Positions 1-8,858 of a DNA stretch of 16,155 nucleotides are shown one piece after another. Every line of letters begins with the position of its first letter. Position 1 is the first letter of the stretch. Under the pieces are notes generated by a model, which was not told the DNA's origin, ran no database searches, and was given only the letters and a program-made list of their open reading frames with translations. The position numbers and the translations under genes were made by a program. Origin of the DNA: Collybiopsis luxurians FD-317 M1 (Eukaryota > Basidiomycota > Agaricomycetes > Agaricales > Omphalotaceae); contig KN834756.1 in the NCBI GenBank assembly GCA_000827265.1, positions 9,045 to 25,199 of the forward strand, given 5' to 3'.

Positions 1-319
1 AGCTTTGTATGTAGTGATGTACGTCCTTGCTGCTTCCTTTCCAAAAGAACAACTGATTGAGTATCTTTTTTGTTTTCTTCTCGCCCAGATGTCCTGTGAG
101 TGCGTGATTGTGATAGGCAGATAGTACGTCTCGTCAAAGGTTTGTGTCGTTAGGGACATATATACGACCTTGTCATTTAAGTAACCCATTTTCGAATACC
201 ACATTTTTAATCTTCCCTTCTTGAATCTGCTTTATGGTGTCTCGCATGAATTCATCTTGTTCCGCCTTTCGAATCTGTTCTAATAACAAATCCTCATTCA
301 AAAGCAATGCTGCATTGAG
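1..319 (-). other. integrase N-terminal zinc-binding region, truncated by window
   Basis: After the TGA at 320 the same frame continues with IRKAEQDEFMRDTIKQIQ, then the histidine pair of the HHCC zinc finger in YHNHALTGHLGEKKTKK and a W-x-G/P-like segment before the edge. The two cysteines and the D,D-35-E core lie outside the window. TGA codons at 173 and 134 interrupt it. Integrase inserts the cDNA into the host genome. Confidence 0.8.
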
Positions 320-399
320 TCATTCCAGAGGAATCAATATTTGCTCTCTTCCTGCTCTAGCAGAGTCCCTATCAATTCCTTTCTTTGGGTATACATCTG

Positions 400-800
400 C
401 TCGTCTCATCAAAGCATCTGGTTTTGCTCCCAAAGTTCTGGGTCTATAGTTGATTCGGAAGTCAAATCCTGATAAGGCCTCTGACCACCTCGCTTGTCTC
501 GCCGACAACTGTTTGGTAGTCGTAAACCACTGCAGGTTATTGTGATCAGAATAGACTTGGATTTGGAATCTCGAACTGTCACAATAAGCTCTCCAAACTT
601 TAAAACATTCCACAATAGCCAGTAGTTCTTTGTCGTAAATATTGTAATTTATTTCCACTGGTATCATGGATTGAGTATGAAAAGCAATCGGATGTATTTC
701 TCCAGTTTTCGGATCCAGCTGAGACAATATTCCTGCTATTGCCCAATCCGACGCGTCACATTCCAGAATAATCGGAAGTTCTGGGTTGAAATGTTGTAGC
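400..800 (-). other. RNase H domain of gypsy pol
   Basis: ILECDASDWAIAGILSQ, YDKELLAIVECFKVWRAY and VYSDHNNLQWF give the D, E and D residues of the RNase H active site in the spacing usual for Ty3/gypsy elements. The domain is open from 853 down to the TGA at 320. The tether end reads PDALMRR where the family has PDALTRR (ACG to ATG, a CpG change). It removes RNA from the RNA/DNA hybrid during reverse transcription. Confidence 0.9.
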
Positions 801-889
801 ACCGGGGCATGTGTAAAGGCATTTTTTAATAAATTGAAACACCTTTGACACAACTCGTCCCAATGCCAAATGGCATCCTTTCACAGTAG

Positions 890-1700
890 TGACATTAGGG
901 CTTTCGTTATGCCGCTATAATTGTCAATAAATCTGCGATAGAAATTTGCAAAACCCAGGAATGATTGCAGTTCTTTTATATTCTGTGGAACCGGCCAAGA
1001 TGTTATGGCTTTGACTTTGGACTGATCCATCAACACTCCTTTAGGATTTATTATTACCCCCAAATATTCAACTGTGTCGGTATCGAAACTGCATTTTTCT
1101 GGTTTTGCATGTAGGTGGTTGTCTCATAGCCTTTGTAATACCTTTTGGACTTGTTCCTTGTGGGTTTTTTTGTCATCCAAATAAATGAGAATGTCGTCCA
1201 AGTAAATAACCACGCATACATCCAGTAAATCATGGAAAATGTTGTTCATAAAAAATTGGAAAGCCGAGGGGGCATTTGTTAACCCGAAAGGCATTACCAA
1301 CATTTTGTAGGATCTGTATCGCATATGAAACGCTGTTTTCCACTTGTGGCCTTCTGCTATTTGGACATTGTTATATCCTGCTCTCAAATTGAGTTTCATA
1401 AAATATTTTGCCCTTCATAGTTGGTCAACAAGTGGGCCTATAAGGGGTAAGGGATACCTATTCTTTCTTGTGATTCGATTTAAGGCCCGATAGTCAACAC
1501 AGAGCCTTAGGCTTCCATCCTTCTTTTTTACAAATAGAACTGGAGCCCCAGCAGGCAAGTTGGAGGCTCTAATAAACCCTTTCCCTAGCATATCATTGAT
1601 ATAATCCTTTAGGGCTTTTAGTTCTGTTTCTGACATGTTATAGAGTTTCCCAAAGGGAGGGGCTGAGTCCCCTTCTGTCTCAATTTTTAAATTGTACAGA
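890..1700 (-). other. reverse transcriptase domain of gypsy pol
   Basis: Successive RT motifs are readable: [64 protein letters not shown], then the active-site YLDD at 1193-1204 and the thumb block with [17 protein letters not shown] is intact. Several family-conserved residues are changed: D to N in KLNLR, R to Q in NNVQI, S to L after P(A/S)-x-P, and S to L in IYLDD at 1178-1180. Each fits CpG to TpG or CpA. TGA codons interrupt it at 1415 and 1124; a third, at 881, lies just after the domain. The enzyme copies element RNA into cDNA. Confidence 0.93.
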
Positions 1701-2559
1701 CGGTGTGGAGGTAAGACCTTCGCCTCTCCTGGGGAGAACACGTCCAAGAAGTCTCGATACTTCTTGGGAACATGTTTGAGTATCTCTTCTTTGTCTTTTC
1801 AAGATTCTCCAGTCTCTGCTTCTGTCAGAAGTTTTTCTGTAGGTTCCCTATTTCCTCAAATTGACTCGTGAGTTGCAGATTTTTCTGTATTAGTGGTATC
1901 ATCATTATTCACTTGATTTGAGACTGTGGTGATATGCAGGAAATAGGCAGGCATCCCGTCTCATATTATAGTGTCCATTGCAGCTGCACTGATGAGACTT
2001 ACTGCCTTGCCTGGGAGGTTTGGACCCATTCTCCTTTCGACCTTTTCGGGTTTTCCTATCTTCATCCCTCGTTTTGTATGTTTTCTCCATTGTTGGAGTG
2101 CAGAGGTTTTTGAGATATTTAATACCCTTGTCGGCAGGCCTTGTGGAATAGAATCCTGATGCAATTTTCTGACTCGTTTATATATCCATCTCCATTTCTG
2201 CTTGTATGCTGGCAGTTTCAAACTTCTTTCATCAATCCTTTCTGCCCAAGCTTTCAATGCTTTCTCGGAGTATCCATTTCCATTTTTCCCTATATTGTAT
2301 TTATTTTTCCATTTTTCAAGATCCTTGTTGTAATCATTAGCCCAATTCATATAAAGCAACCATTTATTGAATTCCAAAACCAACGAGTCTACATCCCCAT
2401 TTTCTTGTTTGTTATAGGCTGATTTGTGTTTCAAGTCAGGGATTGATGTATCCTGTGTCTTGTTAGTATTCAAGTTCCATGTACCGGTGAACAAATCAAC
2501 TAGTGAAGCTGAAATTTGTTCTCTTCCTTGGAATGTCAAAGTCAAATCCTTCCAATTTA

Positions 2560-2900
2560 TTTCAGGATTGAATTCTTTGAGCCATGGTAAACCTAACACA
2601 ATAGGAGCCATTGGGTGTAGTTGGGTTATTAGGAATTTGACTGTTTGAATTGAACCATTGGTGAAGCTGATAGTATCTTTAAAAATTTTTGTTATATCCC
2701 CTGCTGAAGTTGGCTGTCCATTGAATAATTCAAGTGGAATTGGAGTATCTAAATCAGAGATATTTTTTGGGAATTTTTCTGCAAGGTTTTTATCGATAAA
2801 AGAACAAGTCGCGCCCAAATCAATAAGAGTATTATAGCTTAGATTTTCGGAATTGGAGAAGGGGAAACGTGTCGAGACAAGAAATGAGTTGTTAGAGTGA
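2560..2900 (-). other. retropepsin-type aspartic protease domain of pol
   Basis: The motif NTLIDLGATCSFID matches the D-S/T-G-A catalytic loop of retroviral-type proteases, followed by the usual hydrophobic second half ending in VLGLPWLKEFNP. The catalytic Asp (codon 2819-2821) is kept, but the next residue is Leu (TTG, 2816-2818) where Ser or Thr is expected; TCG to TTG is a CpG transition. This protease would cut Gag and Pol. After it comes an unusual linker of about 170 residues, basic and tryptophan-rich, up to the stop at 1961. Confidence 0.85.
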
Positions 2901-3132
2901 GACGAGAGATGAGCTGGGGATGATTTTTCTATTACTGCCCCACGACAGACTGCTTGAGCAGGGTTTTTTGGATTCCAGGCTGCTCTCAGTGTGTCTCTGG
3001 AATCCCCTCCACTTTTCCTGAGTCGTTTTCTATCTTGACATTCCAAATCTCGTCGTTAGGTGGGTCCCCTTCTAGAGTAAAGGTTGCGGCCCTCAACTGG
3101 TCACTTCGTTGATTGTTTATACTTGAAGTTCC

Positions 3133-3139
3133 ATTTTTT
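3133..3139 (-). promoter_or_regulatory. candidate -1 frameshift slippery heptamer between gag and pol
   Basis: The minus strand reads A AAA AAT split in the gag frame as the X XXY YYZ pattern used for -1 ribosomal frameshifting. Pol is in the -1 frame, and the site lies just after the zinc knuckle, the usual place. Against it, the -1 frame downstream meets a TGA and then a TAA (3056-3058) before the open pol frame. These could be decay products, but the TAA is not explained by CpG loss. No better heptamer was seen in the 70-base overlap itself. Confidence 0.3.
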
Positions 3140-3165
3140 GGAGGGTCCCAATTCTCCCTATTCTT

Positions 3166-3207
3166 TCAATCTTTACCAATATGATCTGATCCACCACAAT
3201 TATAGCA
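3166..3207 (-). other. CCHC zinc knuckle of Gag with a stop at the fourth ligand
   Basis: The gag frame gives CYNCGGSDHIGKD followed by TGA. The spacing C-x2-C-x4-H-x4-C is the nucleocapsid zinc knuckle that binds element RNA, and the fourth cysteine codon is replaced by TGA at 3166-3168. Unlike most other stops here, this one would need a TGC or TGT to TGA transversion, unless the parent element already lacked this cysteine. Confidence 0.8.
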
Positions 3208-3264
3208 GAGTCCCAGTTTACGATGTTGACAGAACTCTTTGACTTGCTCAGGGGTCCTGGCAGC

Positions 3265-4190
3265 TCAAATTGCCTGTAGGAATTCTTCGTCTCCTGGGTT
3301 TTTTGAGACTCTGTTGTTTCCTCCCTGATTTTCTAAGCCTTCTCCACTATTTCCATTCTGACTCAAGGTGCTTGCAAAGTCTTCAGATTGTCCATATACC
3401 ATATCACTAATATTGTCCAAATTTACATTACTATCCCAAGCTGCAGCTCCTCTTTGTTGATTGGTCCAATTACCTTGATTCCTACCTTGTTGACCCCCTG
3501 CTTGCTGGGGGTTATTATTATTGGATCCTTGTTGCAGGTTAGAGTTTTGAGGATTCAATGGGGCCATAGGATTATACATCCTGAAACCAGAATTTCCTCC
3601 ACGAGAATGAGCTGCATTGGTTGCACAAATCAAATTGTCCAACTCCTGGAATCGCTGTACCCATTGTGGATAATTCTGAGGGGGATGAGTTTGAGCCGCT
3701 ACTGTAACGTTGAGACTCCTGGTTACCGCCCCTTGGAGCATTGCTACTAATGCCGTGTCATTGTATCCCGTCTTGAACACATACTCCTGGAATCGAATAA
3801 TAAATGTTGCAAACGATTCATTGTCCATCTGCTTGATCCAGGCCAGTTTCACCTGTGTGTCTCGTGCAGGATTGAATAGTCCAAAATACAATGTGAATTC
3901 CGCGACAAAGTCAATCCAAGTACAGAGAGCAGGGACAGGGATTCCAGCTTCTTCCCATTTCAACAAATTATTGTAGTGAGTAGCCGCTGCCCCTGTCAAA
4001 TATGAGACAGCAAAACCAATTTTATCTGAGTCGTTCTCATAGATAGTAGGTTTGGCCATGAAAGTGCGATGGACTTGCGAGAGGAAAGGTTCCCATTTCC
4101 ACCTATCGGAGCCATTGAAAGGGTCAGGTTTTTTGACATCGAGTTTCGCTTCCTTATTTAATCGATCTTTTTGCTGATCAAATTCCAGAA
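3265..4190 (-). other. Gag capsid-like core domain
   Basis: The frame reads through a DPFNGS motif, then KWEPFLSQVHRTFMAKPTIY, TGAAATHYNN, WIDFVAEFTLYFG and NPARDTQVKLAWIKQ, matching the retrotransposon Gag family pattern in fungal Ty3/gypsy elements (F-G/D-G-S near the start, W-x-x-F in the middle, a helical Q/L-rich second half). A Gln/Asn/Gly-rich linker follows (about 3280-3600) and leads to the zinc knuckle. A TGA at 4204 precedes the domain and another at 3265 ends this open stretch. Confidence 0.85.
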
Positions 4191-4301
4191 TCTGACTCGC
4201 ATCTCATCTTGCGGGACCTGGTTCTCCTCTTTCACCTCTGGGGCCTCGTACAGCTACCTATCCATTTGCCGGGTGCCAATATGCATCGTGATTTGACCCC
4301 C

Positions 4302-4388
4302 AATTGTCAGGATCGTCAGGTGGTCCTCCTGGACTACCTGGTCCCCCTGGTCCCCCTGGTCCACCACCTCCAGATCCCCCTCTAAAAC
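4302..4388 (-). other. collagen-like Gly/Pro-rich tract in gag
   Basis: The gag frame here encodes a run of Gly-Gly-Pro and Gly-Pro-Gly units such as GGPGGPGGPGSPGGPP, followed by an acidic Asp-rich stretch. Such flexible Gly/Pro tracts often precede the Gag core in fungal gypsy elements. On DNA level it is a short imprecise tandem repeat of CCTGGTCCC-type units on the plus strand. Confidence 0.75.
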
Positions 4389-7300
4389 TGCCATTTCTAC
4401 TATCTCTTTCTCTCTCCGAATTTCCCTCACTAATTCCTCCCATCTGTGTGACTCCTCCATACGGAGGTCCTCCTGGAGCTCCTGCTACTCTGTACCCTCT
4501 ATAGGTACTGGCACAATTTGAGTAGTCATACGTTGGCTCAGCTATGTAGGGTCTATACTCTCGAGTCCCCGATCTCCAATATTGATCAGCTGGAACTCTG
4601 GCTGGTTCTTGCTGTGTCAAGACAATAGGGTGATAATCATTCGTTACTTGTCCCGGTGATCTATGTGGAATTGCAGGTATCGAGTCAGAATTTCTGGCAG
4701 TCAGGTGGACGTATTGCCTAGGAGCAGCTGTAAATACAGGTGGAGTGAATCCTGCAGCCTGAGGAGCAGTTTCCACAACTACTGGTGGTGAGACATGCAC
4801 CATCTGTTGAATTGCAGGCTGTTGAGGGAGGACTTCTGAGGCTCTCGGTGGTTGGGAAATCTGGCAACTCAATTCCCTAGTGAAAGGATTAACCACTTTT
4901 CCTGTACCCTTTACATTTTGTAGGGGAGTGAATTCCTTTTTCTCTAATGGGGGCATTGGGTGATGAGTCTCGAGAGCTGAAGGGCAGAGCTGATCTTTGG
5001 AAAATGAAAGGTCCCAGTTATCTCGACTTCTCACAAAGTTAAATCCTTTGTTCTCGAATTCATTCCTTTCCCCTGAAGGTGGTGCGTATGCCATATTCCA
5101 CTGTTTTACCTGACTAGGTCCTGACATCTCCCATTGGTTTTGCTGTTCACTGACTCAGGCCGTGTTTCCAGGATCTGAATATCAAGATGAGAAAGGAATT
5201 CCAGGTCCAGTGGTATTTGGGGAATTCACCAAACCCCTTGCATTCCAACCCAGTCCTTCCAACTGATTATTCTCATGGAAAGCTTCGGGTGTTTCTCTTC
5301 TATGATATGTCGGACCGTCAGTCCTGAATCCCAAATGATTTGGCCATAATGAGTGTCCCAAATCAGGCTCTGTCACTGTTTGTTTGGGATATTGACCCAC
5401 AGGGTGAGATTCATTAGCAAAACGAGTCATCGATACAGCATACTTGTCTCGGGCAGCCCATCTTTCCAATTGTAGAGCTGCATTGAGAGGAATTTCACCT
5501 CCAATATGTACTTTTGAGCTTCCAGCTTGCAAATGTTCTGCTCTGGGAGAGAAAATCTCCTGCTTGGTTTGGGTTTCAAGACTCGTATGAGGATCCCCTG
5601 TGGTCATAGCAGCTTCCAGCTCATCTGTCACTGATTCCATCTGGGCTCTTAGTATCCATGAGCCTCCCACATCTCCATGGATTCTCTCCTCGTACTGCTT
5701 CGCTAGGTGAATATCCTTGTCTCGAGGATTTATCGCACTCATCAGTGTGTCGCTGGCATTTTGCAATGCCAAATGTCTTGCAGTTCTTTCTGAAAAGAAT
5801 TCATTCTCCTCCTTTCGAGACTTTCCTGAGGAGGGTTTGAGTTCCCAAACCCCGTCGGCTGTCCTCACCTGGTGTTCACCCCTTTCCTTGGGTACTATTA
5901 GCAGCCTGCGGTCCAGTTCAGTGGGTGGAAGTTGCCTCGACTCTTCCAGATCCTCATAACTTGGAGTAGTAGTATTTCCCATAGATCTACAATACTCCTT
6001 TGCCACCTGAGCTATTTTCTGCTGGTCCCGAAATTGACTGGTATAACTGTAACCCCCAATAAGGTCGTCTGCTCTTGCGGACCGTCCTTGTTCCACTTTA
6101 TCTAATAGTGATAATGTAGGAGAGTTCAGCATTTTCCTCTCTTCGTTATCCACTATTGTATTGAGCAGAAAATTGATTCGAGATTTTTGTATTGACTTGA
6201 GATGCCTCATGGTGGCCTCGTTCACCATTTCCATTCATTTGGGATTCATAATCAGCTGCGATAGCCATAGGGCTCCTTCATATACTTCTTTCGACTGGAA
6301 TATTTCATTATTTATTCCATTAGGTAGCTGGGAAGGTCATTGCATTAAACATTTCCAAAAATAGGCAGCTAGTACCCAGAAATTGTCCTTCGTTTCTGGG
6401 TCTCAACCATTAATAATTCGAATATAATATTGCATTGCCTTTATTAATTTGAAATGTGTGCATTGATTGATTTGAAGTAAATCAACCAATTGATGTGTTA
6501 ATTCTGTCGATGGTACAACATGAACATTCTGATAGGGAGGGGACATTAAGGAACTCTCGCAGTTCCAATTCTGTGTCTCCTTCACGAATTCTTCTGTTGT
6601 TGGAGGAGCAGGTAATGGACTGCTTTGCTCCAGTGAAGAGACAGTTCTTCTACCTATATCAGGGATTGGGTTCAACAATCCCTGAGCCTGTATTGCGTCG
6701 CTTTCTACTATCGGAGTAGACCATTTTAAATTGAATGGAGACCGTGGGCCCCTTAATGAGAGTGGACCCAATGGGTATAACCCCCGACTCGTCTCTCGTT
6801 CTGATTGTTGCAATGCAAATTTAGATTCTTCTTCTCTTGGTGTGAGAGGAAGTGGACATCTGATATGTTCTAATGGGGAGATGACCCCATGTCTCGCTCC
6901 TATAGATGTATATTGTGTCATTGGAGATATGCCAATATCTTCATAATAATCCTCGTTCTCAGGATGAGTTGGCATGTGGAAGGGGCATGTCAAGCTGACT
7001 CCCACACTAAAGCCTCGAGGATCTTCCGGGGAACGAGTTAATTCTGATAAATGAATTGTTTCTTGTTCCCTTCCTTTCTTGGGTGTTATTGGGGCACTTT
7101 GTGTTGGCCTCATGGCTAGCCTCGAGTCAGCTCTTGCTGCCATATGATATGGCTGACCTCGCTGGGAGTGACTCAAAACATATGGTGTCGAGACCAGGTG
7201 TCCCGGAACATGAGGAGACCCGTGTTTGACAGGATTTTCCAGGTCAAATGGGTTTCTATCATTATATTCCAAAATTTCCCCTGTTCTTGAGGGTATGGCA

Positions 7301-7464
7301 CCTCTCGCAGGTGCTGATGAAACTGAGCGGTTGTCCAGTGTAGAAGCTCCACGTTGCTCCTCTCTTCTCTGGAACCTTGTAGCTCTCGCTGCTCTTTGGC
7401 ATTCTTGTTCTTGATGCCGTCTTTCTTGTTCACTTACAAAACATTTTGCAGGTTCCCCAGACAT

Positions 7465-7516
7465 CTCGGTGATGGAGAGAATGCTGTTATTTTGTTAGGA
7501 CCTTTACTACCTTTGT
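7465..7516 (-). other. gypsy leader between LTR and gag start
   Basis: These 52 bases separate the LTR end from the gag ATG. An in-frame TAA lies ten codons upstream of the ATG, so the ATG at 7464 is the first possible gag start. The primer-binding site should begin at or near the LTR end, but the sequence there (ACAAAGGTAG) does not start with the usual TGG complementary to a tRNA CCA end. The primer is therefore unknown: it could be an internal tRNA fragment, self-priming, or a slightly misplaced LTR boundary. Confidence 0.4.
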
Positions 7517-7555
7517 TGTTAGAAGCTTGTAGCAGGTTCAATGAATAGAAAGTAT

Positions 7556-7561
7556 TTTATT
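7556..7561 (-). terminator. possible polyadenylation signal in gypsy LTR
   Basis: AATAAA on the minus strand lies about 40 bp before the inner end of the LTR. The position suits an LTR poly(A) signal, but fungal signals are degenerate and the motif is common in AT-rich DNA. Confidence 0.35.
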
Positions 7562-8003
7562 ATACCACAGCCAAGACAGAATATGCAATGGGGAGTCGCT
7601 ACGTACAACAGGTGAACAAGTCCTGTACAGTTTTGGTGTTGGATGTGGAGGAATGATCCTCAAGTGTTGAATAATAAATCTAGTAGCTCGGTGCAACTAG
7701 AAATAGTATGTCGAAAGAACTCATTAAGATGGTATTAATGAGGGTTGACTCGGGAGGTTCATGACTCAGTGTCCGTTTACCCTACGAGATGGAATATTCA
7801 AAAGGCTACGGCAGTCTAATAGTCTTGTCAATTGGTTCGACAAGTGAGAAGTGGGTATGCCAGTGACTCGGTGTCAATGGGGTTTGCTCAACTCAGTGTT
7901 AAGCAGAATAATATTATAGACTAGTGAACAAGAGAACAGAAACAACACAGATCAAGATAGTTCAGGTAATAACAGCATTATTGTGAGAGATGTAGGTACA
8001 AGG

Positions 8004-8011
8004 CTTTTATA
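8004..8011 (-). promoter_or_regulatory. TATA box in gypsy LTR
   Basis: TATAAAAG on the minus strand lies about 180 bp inside the LTR, upstream of the gag frame, where the U3 promoter of an LTR retrotransposon is expected. Activity is inferred from position and motif only. Confidence 0.55.
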
Positions 8012-8858
8012 CTCTGCGGGAAGACATGTGGTCTTGTGAATAGAAGTTTGGAATGAGCAACTGGTTAGTCCGCCTCGCAAAACGTGTGTCAGATTTGGAG
8101 AGCCAAATTGATTGGTAAGACTATTATCGAGTCGTGTGGTGAGTGTAGTGGTTGGAAAGAGTGGAAAAAATAGCGTAGGGCATAACAGTTGCTCACTTTG
8201 AATCTGTCCAGTTACTCATTTCCATATGCACATTCCAATGCCTGTGAACATGCCAATGGGATTTTTTGGGAGTGTATTTAAATGGTACTCTTCCAAATGA
8301 TCCTCCAGTCTACATATCCCAGCCAACTGGTTTTGCGCAGAAAGGGAAGGAAGATAAAGTATACCTGATGCACAGGCCACTGTATGGTATGTCTCAAGCT
8401 GGCCACATTTGGTACAAGGAATTGGAGCAAAGATTCAAACAAAATGGATTCAAGTCCTCTTGAGCAGACTCATGCATTCACTTTTGCCGCAACCCAAAGA
8501 CTAACAAATTCATCATTGCTACCATTCACACTGACAATGTCTATTCTGGTTCAAGTGCCAAAAGTGAAGCAGACAACATGGTCAATGGATTCACAGGATG
8601 GGAACTCTCTGATGTGCATGACAAGCATTTCCTTGTTGGACTAACAATCAACCATCTCAATGACAATTCTATTGCCATCTCCCAAGCTCCCTTCTTTCAC
8701 AATGCCATTAGGTATTTTAGCATCATTGACAACCTACACCCTATTTTCACCCCTCTACTTCCAAATTTCTTGCTCAAGCAAAATAAAGTCCAAACTGATG
8801 AGGACCAAGCATTCATGAAAGGGAAACCCTTCTGAGGAATCCTCAGCTGTTGCTGATG

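Larger units (their letters stand above)
1..3055 (-). pseudogene. pol: gypsy pol polyprotein, 3' part off window, nine in-frame TGA
   Basis: The frame is open from 3055 and codes in order for aspartic protease, a linker, reverse transcriptase, RNase H and the N-terminal integrase region. Stops at 1961, 1856, 1799, 1415, 1124, 881, 320, 173 and 134 (low coordinates) are all TGA, with clear homologous coding on both sides in the same frame and no frameshift needed. At several of them the family has arginine, for example L-R-D-N before the KPEKC block and L-x-R-K-D after the thumb. Pol would be processed by its own protease and act in cytoplasmic particles and at integration in the nucleus. This copy is inactive unless the stops are read through. 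No ATG is needed if it is made by frameshifting from gag. Confidence 0.9.
2986..7464 (-). pseudogene. gag: gypsy gag, giant single frame broken by internal stops
   Basis: One frame runs from the ATG at 7464 to a final TGA at 2986-2988, about 1,490 codons. Nine internal stops fall at 6403, 6337, 6235, 5182, 5155, 4258 (TAG), 4204, 3265 and 3166 (low coordinates); all but 4258 are TGA. Coding character continues across each stop, so this is one decayed gene and not a series of small genes. The first ~1,100 codons are polar and low-complexity, rich in Arg, Glu, Pro, Ser and Gln, with no domain I recognise. The capsid-like core follows (about 4190-3265), then a zinc knuckle. Gag packages element RNA into cytoplasmic particles. 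Most gypsy Gag proteins are several hundred residues long, so the N-terminal extension is unusual. The end overlaps the pol frame (open from 3055) by about 70 bases. Confidence 0.8.
1..8187 (-). mobile_element. Ty3/gypsy LTR retrotransposon, 5' LTR to integrase, decayed, cut by window edge
   Basis: Read on the minus strand, the order is LTR, short leader, gag with a CCHC knuckle, aspartic protease, reverse transcriptase, RNase H and integrase zinc-binding region. This is the Ty3/gypsy (Metaviridae) order, with integrase after RNase H. The integrase core and the second LTR lie beyond position 1. Gag and pol use two frames, pol being in the -1 frame relative to gag. The gag frame has nine internal stops (eight TGA, one TAG) before its final TGA, and the pol frame has nine (all TGA), so the copy cannot make intact proteins. 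The right end abuts copia coding sequence at 8188, which places the insertion inside an older copia element. Host range is inferred as an agaricomycete fungus from the protein style; the exact clade cannot be named. Confidence 0.93.
7517..8187 (-). repeat. 5' long terminal repeat of the gypsy element (671 bp)
   Basis: On the minus strand the repeat begins TGTTATGCCC at 8187 and ends CTTCTAACA at 7517, giving the 5-bp terminal inverted repeat TGTTA/TAACA typical of LTRs. It contains TATAAAAG about 180 bp from its start and AATAAA close to its end, as expected for the U3 and R/U5 parts. The outer end is well fixed because copia coding resumes at the next base. The inner end is less certain: a CTACA about 12 bp earlier in the minus reading would also fit. 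The partner LTR is not in the window, so LTR identity could not be used for dating. Confidence 0.78.

Noticed and set aside
234..449. Plus-strand open frames inside the gypsy region (also near 1971-2650, 3388-3976, 5658-5959, 6495-6946, 7226-7548)
   Set aside because: They are antisense shadows of gag and pol, have no recognisable motifs, and overlap clear coding on the other strand.
1..7464. TGA recoding or an alternative genetic code, given TGA-only stops in long frames
   Set aside because: Where the family residue is known, the TGA sites correspond to arginine rather than Trp, Cys or Sec, and many other CpG-type substitutions accompany them. Decay of CGA is simpler. The one site matching a cysteine (3166-3168) is an exception but not enough to suggest recoding.
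7517..8187. RIP of the strict TCG-to-TTG type as the source of all mutations
   Set aside because: Many TCG sites survive in the gypsy element while ACG sites are frequent among the lost ones, so a TCG-restricted process does not fit.
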